Source of the DNA: Bryobacteraceae bacterium
GTDB taxonomy: Bacteria > Acidobacteriota > Terriglobia > Bryobacterales > Bryobacteraceae
DNA length: 34,134 bases
Direction: 5' to 3'
Assembly (NCBI GenBank): GCA_030041985.1
Contig: JASIAM010000176.1
Span: 1-34,134 of the forward strand
Both the position numbers and the translations under genes were made by a program. The notes under the pieces were generated by a model, which ran no database searches, was not told where the DNA came from, and was given only the letters and a program-made list of their open reading frames with translations. Of this stretch, positions 17,178 through 25,387 are shown piece by piece; positions within the stretch are counted from its first letter, which is position 1, and the number at the start of each line of letters is the position of its first letter.

Positions 17178-18734
17178 ATGCGCGCGATACCGGTTTTCCT
17201 GGGCGTAGCCTTGGTGGCGAGTGCGGCGGACATCTCTCCCTTGTTGACGCTTCCCAGCGGCCAACTCGGCGGCAGTTCAACAGCCAGCGGAGGAGCCGCT
17301 TTCAAAGGCATTCCCTTTGCGCAACCACCTGTAGGCGATTTGCGCTGGCGTCCACCGCTCCCGGAAAAACCCTGGAAAGGTCTGCGCGATGCCACCGCAT
17401 ATGGCCCGCCTTGCGCTCAGAATTCCGCTGGCCACATGCAGCCAGGCAGCAGCGAGGATTGTCTGTACCTGAACGTCTGGGCTCCGGAATGGCCGCCAAA
17501 ACAGCGCCACCCCGTGATGTTCTGGATTCACGGCGGCGGCAACTACGCCGGCACTGCCTCTTCGGCCAATTTCGATGGCGAACAACTCGCGCGCCATGGC
17601 GTGGTTGTGGTGACTGCCAATTACCGGCTCACTATTTTCGGCTTCTTCGCGCATCCGGAACTGTCGCGCGAATCGCCGCATCATGCTTCCGGGAACTACG
17701 GCTTGATGGACCAAATTCGCGCGCTACAGTGGGTCCGCGATAACATCGAGCGATTCGGCGGTGATCCCCAAAACGTGACCATATTCGGACAATCCGCCGG
17801 CGCGGTGGATGCCAACGTCCTCATGACGTCGCCGCTTGCCAAAGGCCTGTTCCAAAAAGTGATCGCTGAAAGCGGCACCGTGACTCGCAATCCGGATGCC
17901 GCCACGCTCGCCATGACGGCCCTGGGAGCGGTGATGCAAGTGAAGAGCGGACCGGTCGCGTATTCCGATGCCGCGGATTTGGCCGAAGCGGAGCGAGCCG
18001 GCGCAAAGCTAGGCGCCAATCTGAACTCCTTGCGCGCGCTGCCGGCAGCCGCGCTCCTGCAACTGGTGGCTGGACCGCGTATGAGCATCGGGCCGGCGAA
18101 TGGCGTCATCGTCGATGGCTGGGTTTTGCCCAAAGCCCCCGCCGAAGTGTTCTCCCAAGGGCAGGAACTGAGAGTGCCGTTGCTGATCGGAAATAATGCG
18201 CGGGAGCGCACCCCACCGCAAACGCCGCCAGAAGACTTGACCAAAGCCGCGGCAACCATGTACGGCCCGCTTGCCAGGCAGGCCCTGTCGCTTTACGGCT
18301 TCAGCAACCCCGCGCCGCCCGACCCGCTCTATGGCGGCGCGGCAGCGCAATGGGTAGTGGACACGATGTACCGCTGCCCGGTAGTTGCCGAACTTCTCTG
18401 GCACGTCAAAGCCGGGAATGCCGCCTACGAGTATCAGTTCGATATCGCTCCGAAGGGACGTGAAGAGTTGGGAGCCGTGCACGGCGCTGAAGTGCCGTAC
18501 GTGTTCGGCCGCGTGAAAGACGGCACAACCTCCGGCGCCATCGAGCAGTACTGGACCTCTTTCGCGAAGAGCGGCAGTCCCAAGGCCGCCGGCTTGCCAG
18601 ACTGGCCCAGATTCACGAGTGCCGCACGCGCCTACATGGAGTTCACACCCGATGGGCCGTCACCGCGCGAGGGGCTGCGGCGCAACTTTTGCGATCTTTA
18701 TGTGGAGAACGTCAAGCGGCTCGTGGGGCGCTGA
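17178..18734 (+). CDS. Secreted type-B carboxylesterase
   Basis: A 518-residue alpha/beta-hydrolase; the ATG at 17178 follows GAGG at a good distance. A signal peptide (about 1-16, ending VASA) is followed by the usual landmarks of the cholinesterase/type-B carboxylesterase family: GIPFAQPPVGDLRW (44-57), EDCLYLNVWAP (93-103), the oxyanion loop HGGG (118-121), GNYGLMDQIRALQWVRDNI (172-190), and the nucleophile elbow GQSAG (204-208, Ser206). A likely catalytic His lies in VHGAEVPYVFG. It hydrolyses ester bonds of unknown substrates outside the cytoplasm. The gene ends facing the convergent ankyrin gene, with a hairpin between them. Confidence 0.93.
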   Translation: MRAIPVFLGVALVASAADISPLLTLPSGQLGGSSTASGGAAFKGIPFAQPPVGDLRWRPPLPEKPWKGLRDATAYGPPCAQNSAGHMQPGSSEDCLYLNVWAPEWPPKQRHPVMFWIHGGGNYAGTASSANFDGEQLARHGVVVVTANYRLTIFGFFAHPELSRESPHHASGNYGLMDQIRALQWVRDNIERFGGDPQNVTIFGQSAGAVDANVLMTSPLAKGLFQKVIAESGTVTRNPDAATLAMTALGAVMQVKSGPVAYSDAADLAEAERAGAKLGANLNSLRALPAAALLQLVAGPRMSIGPANGVIVDGWVLPKAPAEVFSQGQELRVPLLIGNNARERTPPQTPPEDLTKAAATMYGPLARQALSLYGFSNPAPPDPLYGGAAAQWVVDTMYRCPVVAELLWHVKAGNAAYEYQFDIAPKGREELGAVHGAEVPYVFGRVKDGTTSGAIEQYWTSFAKSGSPKAAGLPDWPRFTSAARAYMEFTPDGPSPREGLRRNFCDLYVENVKRLVGR

Positions 18735-18777
18735 CGTCGCTCAGCGCAGCGAATTCTCCGAGGCCCCGGTTGAGTTA

Positions 18778-18821
18778 TCAGTTGTCAGTTTTCCGGCTAC
18801 TAACTGAGAACTGACAACTGA
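18778..18821. repeat. Hairpin built from TCAG-headed heptamers between convergent genes
   Basis: The arms 18778-18793 and 18806-18821 match at 15 of 16 positions around a 12-nt loop. Each arm reads as 7-nt units TCAGTTG, TCAGTTY, and so on, the same design as the repeat at 11299-11429 but with a different third position set. It sits 44 nt past the esterase stop and just past the ankyrin stop (read on the other strand), so it could end transcription from both sides, although no T-run follows. Confidence 0.8.
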
Positions 18822-18827
18822 AACACT

Positions 18828-20450
18828 TTAATTTGTTCTCGCCGCATCTCCGCGCTTCTGCGGTGAGGTCCCGTTCCGTTCCCCATCCATCGCCTTCCGG
18901 ATGATCGCTGCCGCCTCGGGAAACTCCTTTTTCGCGTTGGCGAAGAACACGCCCTCGGCCACCATGAGGGGCGTCCAGCCGAGCTTGGTTTTGATATCCA
19001 CCCGCGCGCCATGGTCGACCAGATATTGAACAATGCGCGGCTGTCCGGAAACGATAGCTGCGATCAGCGGTGTGCTGCCGCTCCACCGCGGGTCTCCCAG
19101 GATCTTTCCAATCAACTGGTCCATGTTGAGCGGGTAATACAAAAGTGTGTACTGCGGATCCCCAACCATCGGGTAATCGCCGAAATCTGCTGCGGCGTTA
19201 ATATCGTTGCCCAGGGCCAAAGCCAGCTTTACTGCTTCGAGGCGCTCCGCTTCGCTGCAGCCCGTGTACGGCCCCGGCGCTTCTCCTTCCCAATAGTCCA
19301 ATCCCGCGGCAACCATCAACGGAGTCACACCTAAGATGTTCGGCATCTTCGGATCGGCTCCGTGATCGGCCAGCAATCGCATGTAGGCGGCGTCTCCATT
19401 GTGAGCGGCGACATAAAAAGGAGTCGCTCCCACATAGGTGAGGTAATGCCTTCCCAGTTGGATCAGCGGCGGATTCTTCATAGTGCCGCCTTCCTTATCA
19501 AACTTCTTCTCTTCCCAGTTAATGCGGGTGTTCGGATTGGCGCCGTGCTCCAGCAGCTTGGTTGCAAGTTCCAAAGCCGTCAGATTGCCCGTAGGGACGG
19601 GCGGACCGTGCGGCGTATTCCCCACCCCGGCTGCGCCATCCGACCCCGGCCTCCGCAGCCACGCCAAAGTGTGCAGCGCCGATCCCCGCGGATCGGGGGC
19701 ATTCGGATCAGCCCCGTGGTCCAGCAGGACCGCAGCGAGTTCGAAATAGGCATTCACCACCGCTACATTCAACGCCGAAGTGCCGTCCGGGGCCACATCA
19801 TTTACATTGGCGCCATGGTCCAGCAAGACTTTGGCTGCTTCGATGTGGCCGTTGCGAACGGCAAATAACAGCGGCGTGAACCCCGCCGTCGATTTCGCTT
19901 TTACTGCCGCGCCGAACTCGATCAGCATTGCCTCCGCAGCCGCATTCCCTTCTGAGGCGGCCCACATCAGGGCGGTCTGGCCCTTGCGCGGCTCCGCGGC
20001 ATTCACTTTGGCGCCGTGTGTGAGCAACACTTTCAGAGCCTCGGGCTTGCCCGTGAGTGCAGCCGTCATCAGAGCAGTCTGGCCGTCCTCGGAGGTGCCG
20101 TTTGGATCAGCACCGGCCCGCAAAAGGTGCTCGACCAAAGTGGGGTCGCCGTTGGTACAGGCAAGCGATAGCGGCGTGATGTTGTAAACCGCGGTGGCTT
20201 TCACATTCGCGCCAGCGCCGATCAGCAGATCGGCGATCTCCAGCTTGTCCAGCCGGGCCGCCCAATGGAGGGCTGTCGAACCATCGGCCGCTGCTGCGTT
20301 GACTTCGGCATGGTTCGCAAGCAACGAACGCACCGCTTGCGCGTCCGAATGCTTTACCGCTTCGATCAACCTCTGATCGTTTGCCGCCAGGATAGGCGAT
20401 GCTGCTAACAAGAAAAGAGCCGCTCGAATCGCAATAGTCGGGCACTTCAT
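18828..20450 (-). CDS. Exported ankyrin-repeat protein
   Basis: A 540-residue protein; the ATG at 20450 starts a signal peptide (MKCPTIAIRAALFLLAASPI, ending LAA), which the longer frame to 20645 would bury. About eleven ankyrin repeats follow, with the core pattern GxTPLxxAAxxGxxxxVxxLLxxGAxxN; good examples are DGSTALHWAARLDKLEIADL, GQTALMWAASEGN, GFTPLLFAVRNGHIEAAKV and VGATPFYVAAHNGDA. One repeat has a long insertion (about PGSDGAAGVGNTPHGPP). Ankyrin stacks bind other proteins; the target is unknown. The last 14 or so codons (GTSPQKRGDAARTN) do not resemble an ankyrin repeat and coincide with a repeat-like DNA stretch (18835-18869), so the original end was probably earlier. Confidence 0.9.
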   Translation of the reverse strand: MKCPTIAIRAALFLLAASPILAANDQRLIEAVKHSDAQAVRSLLANHAEVNAAAADGSTALHWAARLDKLEIADLLIGAGANVKATAVYNITPLSLACTNGDPTLVEHLLRAGADPNGTSEDGQTALMTAALTGKPEALKVLLTHGAKVNAAEPRKGQTALMWAASEGNAAAEAMLIEFGAAVKAKSTAGFTPLLFAVRNGHIEAAKVLLDHGANVNDVAPDGTSALNVAVVNAYFELAAVLLDHGADPNAPDPRGSALHTLAWLRRPGSDGAAGVGNTPHGPPVPTGNLTALELATKLLEHGANPNTRINWEEKKFDKEGGTMKNPPLIQLGRHYLTYVGATPFYVAAHNGDAAYMRLLADHGADPKMPNILGVTPLMVAAGLDYWEGEAPGPYTGCSEAERLEAVKLALALGNDINAAADFGDYPMVGDPQYTLLYYPLNMDQLIGKILGDPRWSGSTPLIAAIVSGQPRIVQYLVDHGARVDIKTKLGWTPLMVAEGVFFANAKKEFPEAAAIIRKAMDGERNGTSPQKRGDAARTN

Positions 20451-20562
20451 AGGCTTCACCACCTGTTGGAGACAGTATATGCAATCTGCTGCAGCCGGCG
20501 TTAACTCAAGCGAAACCGGCATCCGGTTTGCGCGGTCAGCACTGGGTGGGTCTGGCCCGGAC

Positions 20563-20835
20563 TCACGGCTCCAACGCGATTCCCGTTGACTCGCAATCAA
20601 CAATTTCCACGTTCTGCGGGCCGAGAGAGCCGTTTGGCCATTCAAAGCAAATTCGCCACTGGTCGTTAATGCGGATGCTGAACTGGCCGCGCCGGGCGCC
20701 TTTCAACGCCTCACCAACAGCATAATAGTCAGCACGCTTACGAGCGAAGCGCAACCCTTTGTGCTTGTCAAAACCTTTGTAAGACGGCGTTTGGGGTCCA
20801 CCAGGTCGAATAACGCCCATTGAGCCAATTTTCAC
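20563..20835 (-). pseudogene. Degenerate orphan HigB/RelE-type toxin
   Basis: A 90-codon frame whose second half (ALKGARRGQFSIRINDQWRI, then CFEWPNG and VEIVD) is a clear HigB-type sequence, including the conserved R-I-N-D-Q-W-R-I-C-F core. The first 45 or so residues do not resemble the HigB N-terminus (usually a K-x-F-x-H-K-x-L opening and a helical pair), and the family's terminal D-Y-H is replaced by DCESTGIALEP. No HigA-type antitoxin follows; the next minus-strand gene is the ankyrin protein. I read it as a toxin remnant after deletion of the 5' half. An intact but divergent toxin is the alternative. Confidence 0.6.
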
Positions 20836-20926
20836 CTTAAGTGAGCGCGCTCATACGCTTCCGCCCGCCATCTCCCGGATTGCCCGCGTCTCCGGAGCAG
20901 AATATAATGACTGCAACGGAGGTGGG

Positions 20927-23296
20927 ATGACGACACCGCGGAGAGTGCTGTTGGCTATCGCAGCGGTGTTTCTGATCGCATCGGTTGGCTGGTCGCAGGC
21001 GAATCCCGCCGCTTCCGTACTGACTCAGTACTGCACCACTTGTCACAATTCCCGGCTCAAAACTGCCGGCCTGGTATTGGACCCCGGCGCCTCCGCGAGC
21101 CCCGCGGCGAACGCCGAGACCTGGGAGAAGGTAATCCAGAAGCTGCGTTCGCGTGACATGCCTCCCGCTGGAATGCCGCGGCCTGACTCCGCTACCTACG
21201 ATGCGGCCGCTTCCTGGTTGGAAACGGAACTCGACCGCTCGGCGGCGGCTCATCCGCAGCCCGGCAGATTACCTTTGCTGCATCGATTGAGCAGGACGGA
21301 ATATCAAAACGCCATTCGCGATCTGCTGGCGCTCGATGCGCTTCCCAAAGAAATGGATTTCAGCCTTCTGCTTCCCTCCGATAACGCGAGCAGCGGCTTC
21401 GATAACCTTGCCGATCTGCTCTTCGTCTCCCCGTCGGACATGGAGAGCTATCTGAATGCGGCGCAGAAGATCAGCCGCCTGGCAGTGGGCGATCCGGCGA
21501 TGCCCGTGATGGTCAATCGTTATCTGCTGCCGGACGAACAGCCGCAGGACTCGCAATTGGACGGGTTGCCATTCGGCACGCGTGGCGGATTGGCCGTGCG
21601 CAGCGATTTTCCGTTGGATGGAGAGTATCTCATCAAGGCGGAACTCGCGGGAACCCCGCGCGAGGCGCAACAGCTCGAAATCCTTGTCGATGGCGCACGA
21701 GTGAACCATGTCACTGTAGGCGGCGCCGAAACTGGCCGTGGCGGATCGTCCAAGTCTGCGCGCCCGGTGGCTGCGCCTCTGGAGTTCCGCATTCCTCTCC
21801 AGGCAGGGCCGCATCTCGTCGCTGTTACCTTTGTGGAACAGAATACGGTGCGAGACGAACAGACTCTGCGCCCCCGCATGCGTAGCAGGGGTACCGAGCC
21901 GGCGCTTGCTAATCTCGCGATCAGCGGCCCCTACAACGGCAAACGGCCCACAGACACGCCCAGCCGGCGGCGGATTTTTGTCTGCTACCCGGACGCCGCT
22001 GCAGACCAATTGCCCTGTGCCAAGCGAATTTTATCCACTCTCGCGAGGCGTGCCTGGCGGCGCCCCGTGACCGATGCCGACGCTGATATCGGGCGCCTTC
22101 TGCCTTTCTACAACGCGGGCCTCAAAGAAGGCGGATTTGACCAAGGCATTGAGCGCGCACTGGAACGCCTCTTGGTGAGCCCGCAGTTTCTCTTTCGCAT
22201 CGAGCGGGACCCGCCGGATGCCGCCGCCGGAACGCCTCATTTCGTCAGCAATCTGGAATTGGCCTCGCGCCTTTCGTTCTTCCTATGGAGCAGCATTCCG
22301 GATGACGAACTGCTGCAGCTCGCGGCCGCGGGGAAACTCAGAGACCCGGCTGTTTTGGAACAACAGGTGCACCGCATGCTGGCCGACCCGCGTTCGGAAT
22401 CGCTGGTCACCAACTTCGCCGAACAGTGGCTTTTCTTGCGCGACATCGAAGCCAAACGGCCGGACGAGTTGTTATTCCCCGATTTTGACGAGACACTCCG
22501 TGCTGCGTTCCGCCGGGAGACGGATCTTTTCTTGGACAGCGTCCTGCGGGAAAATCGCAACGTGCTCGATCTGCTCACCGCCAACTACACCTTTCTGAAC
22601 GACCGCCTGGCGCGGCATTATGGCATCCCCAACGTGGAAGGCAGCTATTTTCGCCGCGTGCAACTTCCGGCGGATAGTCCCCGCGGCGGCCTGCTGGGTC
22701 AGGGGAGTATTTTGACAATCACTTCTTATGCCACGCGCACGTCTCCGGTCGTGCGCGGCAAGTGGGTCCTGGAAAATCTGCTTTCTGCGCCGCCTCCTCC
22801 TCCACCGCCCAACGTGCCCGCCCTCAAAACTGAGGGCAATGAACCCGGAAAAGTGCTGTCGATGAGGGAGGCCATGATTGCGCACCGGGCCAATCCGGCG
22901 TGTGCGGGGTGCCATGCCCGCATGGACCCGATTGGCTTTGCCATGGAAAATTTCGACGCGGTGGGCCGATGGCGCGACCGGGATAACGATAATCCTATCG
23001 ACACTTCCGGCGTTTTCCCGGGCGGCATTCGTTTCGAAGGTGTGGCCGGTTTGAAGAAAGCTTTGCTCGCACACCCCGAGCAATTCGTCCAGACGGTGGC
23101 CAGTAAATTGATGATGTATGCGATCGGGCGTAATGTCCAATACTTCGATCAGCCTGCCATTCGGGCCATTGTGCGCGATGCGGCGGCAAACAACTACACC
23201 TTTGCTTCGCTGGTATCGGGGGTGGTGAAGAGTCCACAGTTTCAGATGCGAGAGGCGGCGGCGCGCGCCGAAAACGCGCATGCCGCGCAGCAGTGA
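20927..23296 (+). CDS. Exported DUF1587/1595/1592/1588/1585 protein with two haem-binding motifs
   Basis: A 789-residue protein. A signal peptide (about 1-24) leads to a cytochrome-like N-terminus with CTTCH (Cys36, Cys39, His40), typical of the planctomycete/acidobacterial proteins of this class. The following sequence matches the order I know for these multidomain proteins: RLLHRLSRTEYQNAIRDLLA-type (DUF1587), a beta-rich middle with DGARVNHV, FAxRAWRRPV-type (DUF1595), FLFRIERDPPD and LASRLSFFLWSSIPDDELL (DUF1592), HPACxGCHARMDPIGFAMEN-type (DUF1588) with a second haem motif CAGCH (659-663), and a C-terminal LMMYAIGRNVQYFDQPAIRA (DUF1585). The biochemical role is not established. It is paired with the DUF1552 gene directly downstream. 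Confidence 0.93.
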   Translation: MTTPRRVLLAIAAVFLIASVGWSQANPAASVLTQYCTTCHNSRLKTAGLVLDPGASASPAANAETWEKVIQKLRSRDMPPAGMPRPDSATYDAAASWLETELDRSAAAHPQPGRLPLLHRLSRTEYQNAIRDLLALDALPKEMDFSLLLPSDNASSGFDNLADLLFVSPSDMESYLNAAQKISRLAVGDPAMPVMVNRYLLPDEQPQDSQLDGLPFGTRGGLAVRSDFPLDGEYLIKAELAGTPREAQQLEILVDGARVNHVTVGGAETGRGGSSKSARPVAAPLEFRIPLQAGPHLVAVTFVEQNTVRDEQTLRPRMRSRGTEPALANLAISGPYNGKRPTDTPSRRRIFVCYPDAAADQLPCAKRILSTLARRAWRRPVTDADADIGRLLPFYNAGLKEGGFDQGIERALERLLVSPQFLFRIERDPPDAAAGTPHFVSNLELASRLSFFLWSSIPDDELLQLAAAGKLRDPAVLEQQVHRMLADPRSESLVTNFAEQWLFLRDIEAKRPDELLFPDFDETLRAAFRRETDLFLDSVLRENRNVLDLLTANYTFLNDRLARHYGIPNVEGSYFRRVQLPADSPRGGLLGQGSILTITSYATRTSPVVRGKWVLENLLSAPPPPPPPNVPALKTEGNEPGKVLSMREAMIAHRANPACAGCHARMDPIGFAMENFDAVGRWRDRDNDNPIDTSGVFPGGIRFEGVAGLKKALLAHPEQFVQTVASKLMMYAIGRNVQYFDQPAIRAIVRDAAANNYTFASLVSGVVKSPQFQMREAAARAENAHAAQQ

Positions 23297-23306
23297 GGAT
23301 AACCAG

Positions 23307-24641
23307 ATGATATTCGTTACGAAAAAAGCGCTGCCACGGCGCACGTTTCTGCGGGGCATCGGCGTTACCGTCGCCCTGCCGCTGATGGACGCCATGGTTC
23401 CGGCACTCTCGGCGAAATCGCTCAAACCCACACCCCGGCTGGGTTTCGTCTACGTTTCGAACGGCGTGATCCAAAACCAGTGGAAACCGGCCACAGCGGG
23501 AACCGCGTTCGAGTTGCCTCCCATTCTGAAGCCGCTCGAACCGGTACGCAGCCAGATCAACATCTTGAGTGGGCTGGCGCATCTGCAGGCCGATACATTC
23601 GGCGATGGCACCGGCGATCATCCGCGGGCTTCGGCCGTGTGGCTCACGGGAGTTCACGCCTATGACCGCACCCGCCCCGGTGTGGAAGTACACCTCGCAA
23701 CCTCCGCGGATCAACTGGCCGCCGCCGAAATCGGCGTGACCACACAAGTGCCTTCGCTCGAATTGAACTTGGACCCTCCTACGCAGGGTGCCTGCGATTC
23801 CGGCGATTGCTTTTACGTAAACACGATTTCCTGGCGGAATCCGACCACGCCCAACCCCGCTGAATCCCACCCCCGCGTGGTTTTCGAGCGGCTCTTCGGC
23901 GATGGTGGCACGGCGGCGCAGAGGTTGGCGCGGGCGCGCGATGAGGGGAGCATTCTCGACTCCGTGCTCGAAGAGGTCAACGATCTGAACAAAACTCTAG
24001 GACCGGGGGACCGCACCAAGCTCACCGATTATCTAGATTCGGCGCGCGAAATCGAGCGGCGCATTCAGAATATCGAAGCGCGCGGAGCGCAATCCATCGA
24101 CTTGCCCGACCGGCCCACCGATATCCCGCCTTCCTTTGCCGAACATACCAAGCTGATGTTTGATCTCCAGTTGCTCGCGTACCGCGCCGATGTCACGCGC
24201 GTGTTCACCATGATCCTGGCGCGCGAACTCAGTCCGCGGACTTACCCGGAAATCGGTGTTCCCGAGCAGCACCATCCCACGTCCCATCACCGCAACGACC
24301 CCGAATTGATCGCCAAGAAGGCGAAGATCGATAACTACCACGTCCAATTGCTCACGTATTTTCTGGAAAAATTGCAGGCCACGCCGGACGGCGAAAGTTC
24401 TCTCCTGGACCAGAGCCTGATTCTATATGGCGGCGGCATGGGCGATGGCAATCTGCACCGCCACTTCGATCTCCCATGCCTGCTGGCCGGAAAACTGGGA
24501 GGCCAGTTCCAAACGGGCCGTCATTTGGTGTATCCGGATCGCACGCCCATGGCGAATCTGCTGGTAACGATTCTGAACAAGGTAGGCGTACATACGGGCA
24601 AACTAGGCGACAGCACAGGCCCCTTGCCGCTCGAAGTTTGA
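23307..24641 (+). CDS. Exported DUF1552 protein
   Basis: A 444-residue protein. The ATG at 23307 is preceded by GAGG and leaves a twin-arginine-type signal near the N-terminus (PRRTFLRGIGVTVALPLMDA); an in-frame ATG at 23280 overlaps the preceding gene and adds nothing. The mature sequence has the DUF1552 hallmarks FVYVSNGVIQNQWKPA, NILSGLAHLQ, DHPRASAVWLTGVH, SLELNLD and QSLILYGGGMGDGNLHRHFD near the C-terminus. The gene almost always follows a DUF1592-type gene in the lineages I know, and the spacing here (11 nt) fits an operon. The Tat-like signal suggests export of a folded, possibly metal-containing protein. Confidence 0.93.
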   Translation: MIFVTKKALPRRTFLRGIGVTVALPLMDAMVPALSAKSLKPTPRLGFVYVSNGVIQNQWKPATAGTAFELPPILKPLEPVRSQINILSGLAHLQADTFGDGTGDHPRASAVWLTGVHAYDRTRPGVEVHLATSADQLAAAEIGVTTQVPSLELNLDPPTQGACDSGDCFYVNTISWRNPTTPNPAESHPRVVFERLFGDGGTAAQRLARARDEGSILDSVLEEVNDLNKTLGPGDRTKLTDYLDSAREIERRIQNIEARGAQSIDLPDRPTDIPPSFAEHTKLMFDLQLLAYRADVTRVFTMILARELSPRTYPEIGVPEQHHPTSHHRNDPELIAKKAKIDNYHVQLLTYFLEKLQATPDGESSLLDQSLILYGGGMGDGNLHRHFDLPCLLAGKLGGQFQTGRHLVYPDRTPMANLLVTILNKVGVHTGKLGDSTGPLPLEV

Positions 24642-24660
24642 TATCTGGCAGCCAGGCCTG

Positions 24661-25332
24661 TCAACCCCGTGGTTGCGTAGCCGGCGCTTTTCGGCGCAAG
24701 ACTGCCAGCATCGCTATTCCGGCAAGAAGCAGCACAAAAAAGGTTGGCTCCGGCGTAGCGGTTGCGGAGATCAGATTTGATCCTGAGATAGACAATGCCC
24801 AATTCCCATTGCGCTGATCACCGGTGATATCACAAAAAGGCGCATTCGGGCCTGCACCGCCATACATAGCGCAGGTGAAATTGCCCGTTCCGGTAGGGTA
24901 CGGAAATGTGTCCGGTTGCCCCAGATTGTCTTGCGCGAGATTGGGCGATTCCGTCAGCGCGATGGTGTAAATACCGGGGGTTGTGAGATCCGGCTGCGAA
25001 ATGGACGCGTCGAAACATTCGCCGGTCACCGGGTCGCCATTCACGATGCCACACGGCGCGTCATCGTTGACTTCGATGAGGTTGCCCGAGGGGTCGAATA
25101 ATGCGAGTGCAGGATCGAACCCGCCGGCCGGGATTACCATGCCGTTGCCGTTCGTTCCGCCGGCATAACCGAACGTCGTGACCGTCAGGGACGAGTTGGG
25201 ACCCAGATCAACCGTCAGGTACTGGATGTCGTCGTCGCCCGAAAACATGCCCTCGAACGAAAGCACGGTGCTTGCCTGCGCCGCTGCTCCGGCGCAAAGC
25301 GCCGCCGCAAAAACACACAAAAAGGACCTCAT
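24661..25332 (-). CDS. PEP-CTERM-anchored secreted protein (DVUA0089-like)
   Basis: A 223-residue protein starting at the ATG at 25332, preceded by GGAGG at 10 nt; the longer frame to 25410 is rejected because it hides the signal peptide MRSFLCVFAAALCAGAAAQA. The mature domain has GMFSGDDDIQYLTVDLGPNS, GGFDPALALFDPSGNLI and a GNWALSISG ending, a beta-rich pattern I recall from the DVUA0089/FDP group. The C-terminus is a complete PEP-CTERM sorting signal: ATPEPTFFVLLLAGIAMLAV followed by LRRK. Such proteins are thought to be processed by an exosortase and linked to extracellular polysaccharide. No exosortase is in the window, though a polysaccharide synthase lies at 31135. Confidence 0.88.
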   Translation of the reverse strand: MRSFLCVFAAALCAGAAAQASTVLSFEGMFSGDDDIQYLTVDLGPNSSLTVTTFGYAGGTNGNGMVIPAGGFDPALALFDPSGNLIEVNDDAPCGIVNGDPVTGECFDASISQPDLTTPGIYTIALTESPNLAQDNLGQPDTFPYPTGTGNFTCAMYGGAGPNAPFCDITGDQRNGNWALSISGSNLISATATPEPTFFVLLLAGIAMLAVLRRKAPATQPRG

Positions 25333-25387
25333 TTCCGTTATGCCTCCGGCGGATCTGTAACAGAAGTCCGCTCCGATCGATAAGTTT

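Noticed and set aside
22472-23431. 319-codon open frame on the minus strand
   Set aside because: Antisense to the DUF1592 gene and the start of the DUF1552 gene, both well supported; composition is Arg/His-rich and not protein-like.
24662-24675. Short hairpin caacc/ggttg between the DUF1552 and PEP-CTERM genes
   Set aside because: Arms of 5 nt inside the last codons of the PEP-CTERM gene with no T-run; easily expected by chance.
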